Shown one piece after another: positions 15,237-27,978 of a stretch of DNA of 64,000 nt. The position numbers and the translations under genes are program-made. The first letter of the stretch is position 1, and every line of letters starts with the position of its first letter. The notes below the pieces were generated by a model that made no database searches, was not told the DNA's origin, and saw nothing but the letters and a program-made list of their open reading frames with translations. The stretch covers positions 51,469,675 to 51,533,674 of the forward strand of contig CM018048.1 in assembly GCA_008638375.1 (NCBI GenBank), given 5' to 3'. This DNA comes from Nyssa sinensis. Taxonomy: Eukaryota > Streptophyta > Magnoliopsida > Cornales > Nyssaceae.

Positions 15237-16276
15237 ATCTGAGTCAATACGGAAACACAGAAAGCTAATTGTTCATAGAAATGGAAATTGGCGAGGACGA
15301 GTGTGTAAATTTTTGGGTTGTGGATACGAGCGAGTGAGAGAAGTCAGGAGAATCCTGGAATTACCACAGAAAGGACGGTGAAGAGAGGATTATAATTGAG
15401 AGGGAACAAACCCTAGAACCTAATTCCTATGACAGAAAGACTCAGAGAGAGAGAAAGAGAGACGCTTGTATATCTCTGTATTGTATGTATTGCAAGAAGA
15501 GATCAACGGTGGATTTTGTACCATTAAGGCTGTGGACATTTGAGATGATGACAAGTGTCGAGGAATGGCGTGGTGTCCAATTGTTCTTTCATCTGTCCTT
15601 GTCAGTGGACCACGTAAGTCAGACAGACGGGCTCAACCAATTAGCTCCTACCGTGGTGTCAGTGAACCCTTAAACACACATATATATATATATATATATT
15701 CAAGAGCCGTACAAAATAATCGAGAATGAAAGAACCACCCCCTCCGATTCATCCCGATTTCAATGGATTCGATTTGGTATGGGATAAAGTGAGTTCGAGT
15801 TAGATAATTGAAAATTTGAATTCGTTCGGGTTAAAAGTTTAAATTATTTTAATTTAACACAAGAATGAAGATTATAGTTTTTTTATCAACTTTTTTGTTA
15901 TAATTTTTTTAAAAAAAAATAATTTAAAAAAATTTATTGACCAATGATTAAAATCTCGTTAATTTATTTTTATATTTGTATCACAAAAAATATATTCTAA
16001 ATTTCTTTTTCCTCTTGCATTCTTTCACCTAATTTGATAGGTTAAAAAAAAATAGAAAATATGATTTTAAGTTTACAAATATTGAGTATTTTATTTTTTG
16101 ATATTATGATTTTAACTCATAAATCAACGAGACAGTAATAAATCAAATATATTTGTTAACAAAAAAAAATTATCAATTAAGTTATTAAGTTTCTTTTTCA
16201 AAACTATTGTCGTATCAAATTCTTTTTTATTGTCAAAATGTCATAAATACTTAAATGACTTCATTTTTATTGCATA

Positions 16277-16286
16277 TATATATATA

Positions 16287-16319
<33 letters not shown>
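16277..16319. repeat. (TA)n(TG)n(TA)n compound microsatellite
   Basis: Alternating TA, GT and TA blocks in AT-rich intergenic sequence. Confidence 0.8.
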
Positions 16320-16744
16320 CAAAAGTTAATTTTTAATTTTTTAATTTTTGGTTTCTAGAAGAAAAAAAAAAAAAAATCGATCCGACCCAACTCAAAAATG
16401 TTCGATTTGCAAGTTGAATTGAGTCTAATAGTTCATAGTTTCAGTTTTATTTTTTTAAAACTGTCTAAAGTCAAATTTCTTTTAGTTCTGCTACAACCTA
16501 ACCCAACTTGACCCACATGCACCCTTTTTATTTACCTAAATGTGTTTTCATCTGAATTTGCTAAGATTTTAAATATTTTTCGAGAAGAACAATATGTGTT
16601 TGTCATTATGTATTTCGTATGCAGTTGTGATTATTACACCTAAAAATATATAAATAGATAAGATTATACGAATTTTTATACCATTCCTTTTCTTTTAAGT
16701 ATCAATACAAATTATTAAAATTTAAAAACATTAAAATGGAAAAT

Positions 16745-17285
16745 TACATCGATTTTAAAATAAATAAATCACATTTGACTTTTTTTTAAAATTTTTGACA
16801 ATTATTTTAATTTTTTTTTTTTAGGTTTTTAAAATTATATTGATTCTTTCTATTTTACGTGATAATATACAGATATACCCTCCGGTCAATTTTTTTCTTC
16901 AAAATAACAAAACTATCATTTCATTTTTTTTTCAATTTTAAATTTTTGACCAAATTTTTTTTTTTCATTTTTCAAATAAATATTGATAAAAACCTTAAAT
17001 GTATATTTATATAAAATAAAAATAAGTTATTTACCTTAAATTTATTTTTAAATAAAATAATAATAAAAACTTTAAAAAGTTAGATAAAATTGATCAAAAT
17101 TTAAAAAATATAAAAATAAATAAATAAAAAAGATAATTTTGTTATTTTGAAGAAAAAAATTGAAATGAATTGAGAAATCTGTATATTATTAGGTAAAATA
17201 AAAGATGCCAGTATTAATTATCAAAAATTTCAAAGGAGATTAGTGTAATTATTAGAAATCTTAAGAGACATTAGTTTAATTTACC
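16745..17285. repeat. AT-rich foldback element, copy C (longest)
   Basis: The longest member. The left arm contains TTTTTAAAATTATATTGATTC, GTGATAATATACAGA and CAATTTTTTTCTTCAAAATA. The centre contains AAATAAATATTGATAAAAAC and TTATATAAAATAAAAATAAG. The right arm contains mirrored TTGTTATTTTGAAGAAAAAA, CTGTATATTATTAGGTAAAA and repeated GA(G/C)ATTAGT(G/T)TAATT blocks. It closely matches copy A through the core. Confidence 0.65.
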
Positions 17286-19208
17286 CCTTTAAAATTAATT
17301 CTATTTTATTTTATTAAATTAATTCTATAAATTTTCAAGCTAACTACACTTACCTCGTATAATATTTAACACTCTTTCGGTCTCAATAAAATAGCCCACC
17401 TTTTTATTTTTGTAATGTCCCAAATATAAATTCTCTTTGAAAAGTCAATATAAAAAAAATTTTGTAAAATTTTAATTTTTCTGTAAACTATTGTAAAGAT
17501 AATAACTAATATGAAAAAAAAAAGAGAGTTAATTTTGAAACTCTATATTTTTTACTTAAATATGAAAGTATTAAATGCTTTTTCTTAGAAAGATAATTTA
17601 TGTTTTCACTTAAATGTAAAAGCATTAATGTTTAAGTTGATTGTATTGTTTTCTAATATATGATTTTTTTTTTATTATTATCAAAACTTATAGAGAGGTT
17701 ATGATAATTGAACTAAAAATATCTAATTAATAATGTTAGGATAATTTGAGTTTTTTTTAATGTATAATGTCAACTTTAAAAGATACATATTTTAATCATA
17801 GAGGTAAAATAATACAATTGTATCTTTTTTTATTACAATCATGATATTACATTTCATGTATTACAAACCTTTAATATATAAGAGTATATTGTAAATACAT
17901 ATATAACATATAATCTAACTATTGAAACTATTAGAACCGAAGCGTTGAATAAGTTTTTCAGTTAGTAAATTTGAATGAGCTCGTTGCCTACAAGTGGCAA
18001 AGTATAGAGCCGAACAAGTGGCAAAGTATAGACTCGAACGTGGATTAAAAGTACGCACAAGCCAAAATCGAAAAAAATTTACTTCCTCCATCCTAATTTA
18101 AAAGTCTCTTATTCTCTTTTTTGATATCTGAAAATAAGAGTCAAAACATGAAGTCTCTCTTTCTCAAATTGCATTTTTTAACTAATTGATGTGAATGTAG
18201 TAATTCATGTGAAAAAATGTTAGTTTTGTAAAATTATACTTTTTATTAAAGTGTAAAAGAATTAAATGCATGTTTCCTTAAAAAGATTATTTTCACTAAA
18301 GGAACTCTTAAAATAGAACAAAATGAGTATTTATTTATAGACAATATACTTAGTTCCAAATTTGGTAAGAAGAACTTCCTCTTACAGGGATACATGTTTT
18401 AACCACAATCTAACATATATGCAATGTATATGTGCTTTTTGATTTATTTAATTTTTTTATTAAAATTAAATAATTACATGATATATATGTGAATGCATGC
18501 ATTACGCATTAAAATTGTGACATTATAAGTGAGTAGGAGAAAATTCCAACTACCGCTAATTTGGAGTCGAGCACTATCCTCATTTATTTCCTTTGTAAGT
18601 TTATCGAAAAAGGAAATGTTATGCTTCCTAAATTTGTTTCTCAAATTGAAATGACAGAATTACATTAATTACATAATTTGAAATATTATGAATAATCTAA
18701 TAATATGTTAATGCCATATTATTTGAGATATAAATTTAGAACAAAAAAAAAGTGGTTAAAACAGGTTTGTGATTTGAAAATTTATATTCAGTTAACGGAA
18801 TAAAATGTTTTCATTCTATAATTACTTTAAGAAATAAATCAATTAAACCATAATCAGGCCTTAGGCAGGTTAATTGTCTAAAAAAATTGCAAGCTTGGAG
18901 GTAAGAATCTGAAATTCAAAATGTCTACTTTTTGTTATGGATTAACGAATCATGATTTTCCATTAAATTATTAAATCTTAATAACCAAAGAGGGAGCACT
19001 AAATGCGCATTAATATCAGTTTTGATTTGGGTTGAGTAACTGGAGCCCTCAATGCACAGCCCAACCAATTTGAAGTTCTAAAACCTCAGTCCAGGCTTGC
19101 CTTGTTTTGCCTCGGTCCACGCAGGGCCAAACATACCCTAGCCAAGGGACAGTATTTTGGCACAACAGCTCCATTACTTCCTTGATTTACTCTTCCACAG
19201 CTTCAAAT

Positions 19209-19764
19209 TAGGGATGTCAATTACGGATGTCAATTTTTAAAATCACACGACAACATGATTCAAATATGACACGAAGTTAACGGATTTGGGTTTAGCATAA
19301 ATGGGTTTGGGTCATAAACGGGTTGACACGTATAACACGATTAATAAACAAGTCGTGTTTGAGTTTTACTAGTGTCAACCCTGTTTAACACGACTTAACA
19401 CGTTTAGTTATAAAATATATTATGAGTTAAGGTAATTTGTCTCACATCAAATATTTATCAAGGTTTTGAGATTTTTTATTTATAAAAGAGGTTTCTACTT
19501 TGATTTGGTTCATATCTAAAGTTGCTAAACTTAAAAATTATCTATACATATTAAATTTTTTTATTTAAAAAATAAAAAAAATTAAAATAAATGGGTTAAG
19601 TGTGTTGACACGTGTAACCTGTTTAATAAATGGGTTGGGTTTGAGTTTTGAAACTTGACACGATTAGTTAATAGCGTCGGGTTTGGGTTCTCACACATAT
19701 TTTTGGAATACGTTTGTCTTCACACGACTCGAATACGACACGATAAAACGAATTGACACCCCTA
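19209..19764 (+). mobile_element. hAT-like non-autonomous TIR element, copy 1
   Basis: The left end TAGGGATGTCAATTA (with a second GGATGTCAATTTTT) and right end GAATTGACACCCCTA form inverted repeats. The interior has CACGACAAC, GGGTTGACACG, a TTTATAAAAGAGGTTTCTAC core and CACACGACTCGAATACGACA. The same sequence occurs reverse-complemented at 25968-26514. No ORF. Confidence 0.6.
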
Positions 19765-20975
19765 ATGTCAATTTAACTAGTTGAAACTCGTTAATTTCGA
19801 CTCTAATGGAACTTATTTGATAGAAAGTTTTTTCATTTCATTAGAGTTCGGAGAGAATGTAACCAGTCCTGATTATATAAAATAAAATAATAAAAAAAAA
19901 TTGTCCTATATAATCAATGTTTATAATAATATTCTTTGTCACTCATTAAAAGTTTATATAAACTTGATAAAGTTATGTGTTTGAAATAAAAAATAATATC
20001 ATTTTAACTCTTTATAAACGTATATATTTTTTATTTTACGCATGTATCTTTTTATTTGAAATGTCTTAATTATAATTAATTTATTGAAATAAATAAATAA
20101 ATAAAAGTTCAAAAATAAATAAAAATCCTGATGAAGACCAGCCCTCACTTATCACAAAATTGAAACAAATTTGAAAAATACAATCTTTTTTCACAAGACA
20201 TAATTAAAAGAAGGGTCCCGCCCGTTGCCATCCCTACTTCTTCTCTAATTAGGTTTCTTGCTTGTTTGCAAACGTTATTCCGGTTCACATTTCAATTCCG
20301 GTCCATATGCTGTAGAAAATGAAACCTTGTCGTACAAATCAATTGGTATATATATTACTTTGGATGTTTAATGAAGCATCGCAAAAAAACTGTGACCAAA
20401 AAATCTTGGACCATGGACCATCTCATTCTGGTTAAATTTATGAGACAGATATACTCATCCCTGAGACCAAACACAATTTATCTTTAGCCTAAACAACAAT
20501 AATTTATGCACACCCTGGATCGAGTTATGCTTCATGGAATATCCTCTTCCTACCTCTGCCTCATCAACTCTACATAGACTGGTACCAGTGCTGCCAATGT
20601 CTTCGCATGCAAGACGATCGACGCATAAAATGCGGAAACTTTGACAGCATGAAAACATCACAACACTACTGATCTATGACATGTCTCACTAAACAAATGT
20701 CATTTACTCCCTTCGGACCTTGTGATAGGAACATAGCCCGGCGTCGTGGTAATATCACAAACATCATTGAATAGAGATCTGTCTCATTTAAGTGAAGGAC
20801 AAGAGGAATTTCATTAGAAAAAAAAATAAACTGGTAACACTTTTGTGATACAAGCTACTTGCTCTTATGGAACAAATTTATGGAAACACGGTTATTCTTC
20901 TATGTGCTGATAACATCATCTAAAAAGAACATTTGAGCCAACTTCGTGGCATTACATGAAATGTAAAGCCTAACA

Positions 20976-23900
20976 TCAATGACCATTGTTCTGTGAGCCA
21001 TTGCCATTCTCACAAGTGGTGCTGGTGGTGTTGTCACCAGCCTTCTTCCCATAGAATCTACGGTACTTGGAGTCAACTTCAGTGAGATAGTACGTGCCCG
21101 GAGATAGAAGGCTACGGTCCTTGCTTGTCACAAAGTCCTTGGCCCCATACCTATGCTCCATCAGCTTCATTGTTTCGACGAATTTTTCTGGGGGAAACTG
21201 CATGGAAGCCCATTTGTCAAAACATTATTCAAATGACAACGACAGAGCTGAATAGGAATAGGGGGTTTATCATTTATGTAACCAACCCAACTCAGGTAAG
21301 ACCGTCATGTTTGAAATTAAATTAAATTAAATCCCCAAAAATGAAGTATACCTCATGCCTTGACTTCAACTTCTCTCCAACATTCATCACAGTGGCAATG
21401 TTTTTCAAGCTAAAAGGATGTTTACCCTCACAAAGACGGAATGAAAACATTGTGGCAGTCAAGCCACTCCCATATGAGAACATTACAACCCGTTGGCCCG
21501 CCTGAAAGTGAAAAAGCAGTCAGAGAATTAGAAGAACAATTCTAGCACTTAAAGTGAATAAACCAAACTACCAAACCTGAGAATATGTTTAAGCACTTAC
21601 CAGTGTGCTATGCTTATTATGAATAAGGGATACAAATGCTGCGTAGAGAGAGGCAGTGTACATGTTGCCAACTTGCTTTGGTATCAAAGTGGCTGGTTGC
21701 ACCTTTGCATCATATAGGGGCTTTGCGAGTTGCTGGGTTGCCTGAAGATGCAAATAAATTTAAGTGCTTGTCAGGGAGAAGTTCCATAGCAATTATGTAT
21801 ATAACTCTTGAAATAGGAATTAACCAGGAAAATATCACAAATAAGCAAGCAAAATTAAAGAATAAAATTAAAGGGGGAGAAGAGAAATGATCTAAAATTA
21901 GACCTTTTCAAGGTCACGGCTTTGGTAGCTCTCATCAACAGTTAAAGTTGAAAACGGCCGCAGCTTTTCTTTAGTAGCCTCATCAACAGAGCTGGCAAAT
22001 AAAAGAAAAAATAATCAATAACTACGTGCAAGTGCATCAAATGCATAAAAATTTCTAGAAGTGAGAAGCATTATTTTGGAAGGTAAGAGAAAATATAAGC
22101 ACCTGACATTCCTCGAGAAATCACTGAACAACATCCGAGCAAAGCTCTTCTGTACAAGCTGCAGTAGTTCAAGTAAAAAATTCAACAAGCTATTTCTTCA
22201 AATACCCTAGAATTTCAATGATAAACCAAAAAAGAAATACTAATTGCAAGATCACAACTTCATTCTATAAATTACCTTGTTATATGGTGAGTGAAATACA
22301 AAATAATCGGCATCGACTAGTGAAAATTGTTTGCCTTCAAATTTCTCGTATCTAAATTAAGCAAGACAATGAGGAATTTATATCGACAAAAATAATCGCT
22401 AAAGCCCATATTAAAATGAAGGAAACTGCTTCTAGCATTTCAACGGTAGCTTACTTGTTACAGTAGCGTTTATAGCAAGAATCAAGTGCCATGAGATAAC
22501 AAGTTTGCGAAAGCTTCCCATCAACAACCTACAAACAATAGTTGTCAATAGATAAGAATCAAGAAGAAATGGACTATGCTAAAAAACCACTTCCAAAAAC
22601 CAACATATAGGCTGCCTAAACAAATGATCACATCTCTTTTGTTTGTTTTATAATTGCAAAGATATTCAGTAAGGAAGTCTACTATTTGTTCAGATTCTAC
22701 AAACATTTTTTGTGATTTTAATATTGATCAGAGCTAGTCAGCATGTAGATGCAAGTAAAACTCGAGGACAAATTGGAAATATGCAGCAAGTTCACTCTTG
22801 CTTTCTTCCTTGAAGCCATGACGCCATTAACTTCTACACATTTTGAACAGGATGAACACAAATTAACATTTTTTTTTTATGAAGACAGGCCTTTATAAAT
22901 ACCTCCTTTTATATTTAACAAACAAAAATTTATAGAATAAACAAGAATGTATACGTATAAATAGTTATGGGTTGCCTATGACAGATCTGACGTATTAAGA
23001 CAACTGCACAATTCAAGAACAATTAAAGGAGATATAAAGTTTTTGAGGCACCCTTTCGAAAGTTACACAATTATATTTAGAGAATATTTGTTTTTCAATT
23101 CGCAATGAAAGAAGTTCAATTTCTAAAATACATTTGTATCTATTCGGTAAGCACGGAAACCTTCCTAGAGCAGAAGGTTTCCCATTTATGCAACATAGTT
23201 GCCAATATTTAGAACATACAAATGAGTTTCAGCCAAATATAATATAGAATTAGAATCTCGACAAAATATATTCCTATTACTTTTTTCTATATGCCCCAAT
23301 GGTAGCTTGTGAACATAAAGTATACAATCAATTACATCAGAATTTGATTTCCATTGCTAGTTTTGTCTTTTGAAACGAAGATCAAAGTGAAAGACATGCT
23401 GAAATGCACAAAGTGCTAACAATGTTTCCTAAACAAGACAGATGTAAAAGGAAGTTCAGGGAGGAGTACCGGATATTCACTCGCAAGGTTGGGCTTATAA
23501 AAATCATAGGCATGAGACATATGACTCCCCCTGAATTTGCTTTCAAATGCAATAGGAGCATCAGGACCTATTAGCATAGCAATAGCAGCTGCTCCTCCAG
23601 TGGGCCTAGCTGGTCCATCTGCATACACCTGATAAAAGAAACCACCAGTAAGAATTTAGAACATAATTTCTCATAAACAGATTGCATAAGATCTAAAATT
23701 ACAGGTATAATAATTGATGATTGTGTAAAACAAAACTCAATCCATTAATGAGGAAATTGAATGCATCTCAAACTAATAAATGCTCAAACAACAAAAGAAG
23801 GGATGGACAAGATATATATGTGGGATTGACAATATCTCATACCCCCTTCTTTTATATGCCAATTGACAAGATCTATATGTGGGATTGACTTATGCTAAAT

Positions 23901-26900
23901 TTTTTTTTATGGGTTGAATGCTGAATATTTGGGATGGACTTATCCCCAATTTTTATAGGCATGGTGCAGCCTTCTAAGTTTCAAAGTTCAAGCAAATTTA
24001 TGAGCAAAACAAGTTCCCGCCTGTTCATCATTAGTTTAAAGAAAAATTGAGTATCTTTAAGGAAATGGTCATACCGCACTGTCTGTGCATACAACAAGTC
24101 CATAACGTCCATCCCATGAACTACTCTCCACCCAATTAACACAGTTGAATAAAGCTGCAGTTCCACCATAGCATGCATTGGTTGAGTCAACACCTTCAAT
24201 GTCAGTATTTCCACATTCCTGCTTGTTCATAAGGGAAAGAAGCAAAATAAGTTTATCACAACAGACTTAATAAAAACATGAAAAATTGCATGAAACCAAT
24301 TATACTGTAGACAGGGGACAAATAACAAATCCAGAAATGAAATAACTCACAATGAACTTCTTATAGCATTGTATGGGAACAAGGAAGAAAACTAATTTGG
24401 AACCTGAACCTGGTACCACATGAATGGACTCAGGCTCAGATGTGACTTTCACCCTTTGCTACTAATTGTTATATCAAGTTTCCCAATACTAAAGGTAAAA
24501 CCTAGCGATGCAACCTTTGACGACTGGATTTATTATGTTGTACCTCAATTAATTGAGGTTCCAGGATATCACATGGTGAACTCACGACTTCATTCGCACC
24601 GCAACGAAAAAAGAAGACGTGTGATAATTTCAAATAGGAAAAGCACTGGTATCAAGATGAAACACATTAGTACCTCAAAAATTTGCATTAAGAATGTCTT
24701 AATGGATTTGCTTTTGTCTATAACAGTCTCACTGCCCACTTCTAGCCGACCAATTTCTTTTGGATCAATTCCATATTTCTCCAGAAGGGAACTAACAGCT
24801 GTCAAACTGAAAAACCAAGAATGTTACTAAAACCAAATGTTTGAAGGACTTGGCGAAATAGATCCAGTAAAATATGAATTTATCCAAATAATGTACACTT
24901 GTATTGCATATATAAAAAGACATGCAAAAGGCAAGAAACTATTTTAGGACTAATATGTAGAAGAAAACACAGATAATGGTTGGAAAAACAGTCACTAGCT
25001 AAGAATTACATGATAATGTTTTCCTTTATAAACGTACATCAATGTAGGTATAGGCATCAAGGCACACAGCTTCTCAAAACATGGGCAAGTAAATGATTTT
25101 TATTTACCTCTGACTAATAGGTGAATTTTCTAATAACAGGGAAAACAAATCGGAAATGATATTGCATGCTACTGGCCATTATAAACAGTTATGAAATTAG
25201 CAAGGATTAAATGATACTACTGGCAGCAAATGTAGAGGGAACAACCTCATAGAGATGACATCCTCCACCTCTGTACAAAATGCCATGCAATCTTGTCCAA
25301 GTCCAATGGTGTATTTCCCTTTACTTACACCATCATGAGCCTCCATTGCTTCCTATAAAGCGCACATATTATAAGAAAAATGAGAATTTCATTGTGATAC
25401 ACATTTTAATACTTCTTTAGATCTTAAAAATAAAGAGCAATAAAAGTTCAGCACAAATCTTAAAACTTGGACAGTATTAATTATATAATCCTAGCAAGGA
25501 AACTATAGAAAAGTAAACGCCTACAACACCATTCTTGTGAGCACCAAAAGTACAATGATAATTTTACTACAAATTGGCATGCACGACTACATATTTTTAG
25601 GGTTGCAAACGAGCTAGGCCGAACCAAACGAGGATTGTTCAAGGGTGGCTCACTAAAGTAAATGAGCTTGACTTATTTATTTCTCAAGTTGATCTCAAAC
25701 GAGCATTTAATCGAGCTAATGACTGGCCGAGCTCAAATAATTTAATTTTTCATGTAATATTAGAGTAATTGTTGGCTTATTGAGCTGAGCTCAATAAATT
25801 AATGACCGTTAAAATATATTCAAGTTAGGCTTGTTATTGAGCTAATCTCGAACTAGCCTCTACCCGAGTCAATCAGCTCGAATAACTTTGTTCATTCTAC
25901 AACCCTCTATTTACTTGTGTGTGTGTGCAAAACGGTCGCATAGTAGCTTTAAGGGGTGGGTTGTAAGTAGGGGTGTCAATTCGTGTTATCGTGTCGTGTT
26001 CAGGTCGTATCAAGGTATACATATTCGAAAATATGTGTTAACCCTAACCTGACACTATTAACTAATCGTATCAAGTTTCAAAACCCAAACCCAACATATG
26101 TCGACACACTTAACCCGTTTATTTTAATTTTTTATTTTTTAAATAAAAATTTACCTATCTTTCTATCTTTCAATATGTATAGATAATTTTTATGTTTAAT
26201 AAACTTTGAACATTTACTAAATCAAAGTAGAAACCTCTTTTATAAATAAAAAATTTCAAAACCTTGATAAACTTTCAATATGAGAAGAATTATCTTAACT
26301 CATGATATTTTTTTATAATTAAACGTGTTAAATTGTGTAAAGCAGGTTAACACTACTAAAACCCAAACACGACATGTTTACTAAACTAATCGTGTTATAT
26401 GTGTCAACCCGTTTATGACCTAATCCCATTTATGCTAAACTCTAACTCTGTGTCATGTTCGAGTCGTGTTGTCGTGTTCGAATCGTAGTGTCGTGTCAAA
26501 AATTGACACCACTGGCTGTAAGTCTGACCAACCCAAAAAAAAAAAAAAAAAAAGGTAAAGAGCTGAAAATTATTTTAGGAGTATAAATAAATAAAGTTGA
26601 AATTAATTAAAATCATATCATTCAACAGATTTAAATGATAATGATACTATGCATCTAAACAAAACTGCCCAAAGCTTAACTAGAAAGAAAAAGGTTCCTA
26701 AAATTTATGCTTATACATCATTATACAATCAAAAGTTGCTTTATAAGCGGATCAAAATTTTCCGTATCAGAAATAACTAATCCACGGAAGAACAAAATCT
26801 AATTTCCGAAGATCATTTATATATCCCAACTCAAACTACTACCTTATAAGCACAAATATGTTAATCTCCGTTAATTTACATACATACATATACGTGCCCA

Positions 26901-27253
26901 ACTATAATATAAATCTGAAAATTTTCGGGAGTCTTATTATTAATCGAAACATGGAAATGAAAAGGCGGTTTCTTAGAGAAATTGTTGAAAAATGGCTTTC
27001 AGAATTTAACTTCCAAACGGAAATCCACGTCATTTCCACTTCATCATTTTCACCAAAAAACAAAAAATTCAAAACCCAATCCAAGACGCATTCAAAGCTC
27101 CAAACCAAATGGTTTTACAGAGACGAACCAACGATCTTGATCGAATTTAAGAACCAAAGAAAAAGGATGAGATTTGTTCACCTGTTGGACGCAAGTAGGA
27201 GGGAAGTAGATTTCCATGGCGAGAATTCCTACATTTTTTTGCTCTGAAGCCAT
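20976..27253 (-). CDS. HMGS: hydroxymethylglutaryl-CoA synthase (EC 2.3.3.10)
   Basis: Condenses acetyl-CoA with acetoacetyl-CoA to HMG-CoA, the second step of the cytosolic mevalonate pathway (sterols, sesquiterpenes and other isoprenoids). Twelve GT-AG exons keep frame: 27253-27182, 25352-25246, 24806-24674, 24218-24075, 23628-23470, 22528-22455, 22351-22276, 22158-22103, 21991-21904, 21741-21601, 21501-21352 and 21197-20976. They total 1422 nt and encode 473 aa, close to other plant HMGS proteins of about 460-475 aa. The start [19 protein letters not shown] is canonical. The catalytic residues are present: E82 (GRLEVGSE), nucleophile C120 (STNACYGGT) and H250 (VFHSPYNK). The glycine-rich MFSYGSG motif lies at 357-363. 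Intron 1 is large (1829 bp) and holds two short transposons. The gene appears intact. Confidence 0.96.
25599..25909. mobile_element. short TIR element in HMGS intron 1
   Basis: The left end is TAGGGTTGCAAACGAG and the right end reads TACAACCCT, an imperfect inverted repeat. The interior repeats GAGCT and CGAG-type blocks (TAATCGAGCTAATGACTGG, TTGAGCTGAGCTC). No ORF. No convincing target-site duplication was found, so the class is uncertain (hAT-like by terminus). Confidence 0.45.
25968..26514 (-). mobile_element. hAT-like non-autonomous TIR element, copy 2 (HMGS intron 1)
   Basis: The termini TAGGGGTGTCAATT and AATTGACACCACTG are inverted repeats. The flanks GTTGTAAG (25960-25967) and GCTGTAAG (26515-26522) form an 8-bp target duplication with one mismatch, as expected for hAT. 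The interior is homologous to the reverse complement of 19209-19764. It contains no transposase ORF. Confidence 0.65.
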
Positions 27254-27419
27254 TTCTTCTCTTGTCTCAAATTCTCGACAAACAAACAGATCGAACTAAG
27301 AACGGTTTTTCTCTCACTATCTCCTCTGAGAGAGTTTCTAGAGAGAATATAGAGAGGGAATCCTGATTAATCGCAGAGAGAGAGACTGAGAGAGTTGTGA
27401 GGAGGCTCACATGTTTCCC

Positions 27420-27436
27420 TCATATATATATATAGA
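27420..27436 (-). promoter_or_regulatory. HMGS: probable TATA region of HMGS
   Basis: A CATATATATATATAGAG run lies about 170 bp upstream of the HMGS ATG. Between them, the minus strand reads as a CT-rich leader (plus-strand GAGA repeats at about 27345-27400). The assignment is positional; GA/CT-rich leaders are common in plant housekeeping genes. Confidence 0.45.
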
Positions 27437-27946
27437 GTAGAGAGAGAGAGAGAGGAAGTGCGAGCGAAGTCCCTTGCCGAATTACAGACTTCATGAACTT
27501 AGAACCGGGGTAATACGTTGCCCACCCTCTTCTATATTTTTACGTAACCTGCCATTATGTGCTATGTGGAGACGGAGGAGAGGATCGATGGTTTAGTAAT
27601 TTACTACATTGTCCATCCCAAGAATTGCTTCCACGACAGGCCATTCCATTTTTGTTCCTGACAGACGCTTTGCCACTTCCACCTCTATATTTTTCCCTAT
27701 TTTTCAGTTTCATTTTTCCAGTTTTTTTTACCATAATACTTTTTTTTTTTATCTCAAATTCTGATATTAATTTTTTTATTTTAAATGATGTGATATTGAA
27801 TTATTGATAATACTTTAAATATATTATAAATATTTTACCAATAATTTATTATTATATCATTTGAATTCAAATTTTGATATGAAAATTTAGAACATTTAAT
27901 ATCATTTTTTTAAAAATATCAGGTATAAAACAAAGAATCTTAATAC

Positions 27947-27978
<32 letters not shown>

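Larger units (their letters stand above)
15237..20975. other. TCP upstream region and AT-rich spacer
   Basis: No gene found. The TCP leader and promoter occupy roughly 15237-15480 (CT-rich on the minus strand, with an AGGGTTTG element). Beyond it lie AT microsatellites (about 15682, 16277-16319), foldback copy C (16745-17285), a small 22-bp-scale direct repeat (ACAAGTGGCAAAGTATAGA twice near 17990-18035), and a hAT-like element (19209-19764). Confidence 0.5.

Noticed and set aside
24420..24830. 136-aa plus-strand ORF
   Set aside because: It is antisense to HMGS exon 3 and flanking introns.
26858..27247. 129-aa plus-strand ORF
   Set aside because: It lies antisense to HMGS exon 1 and intron 1, and no domain is visible.
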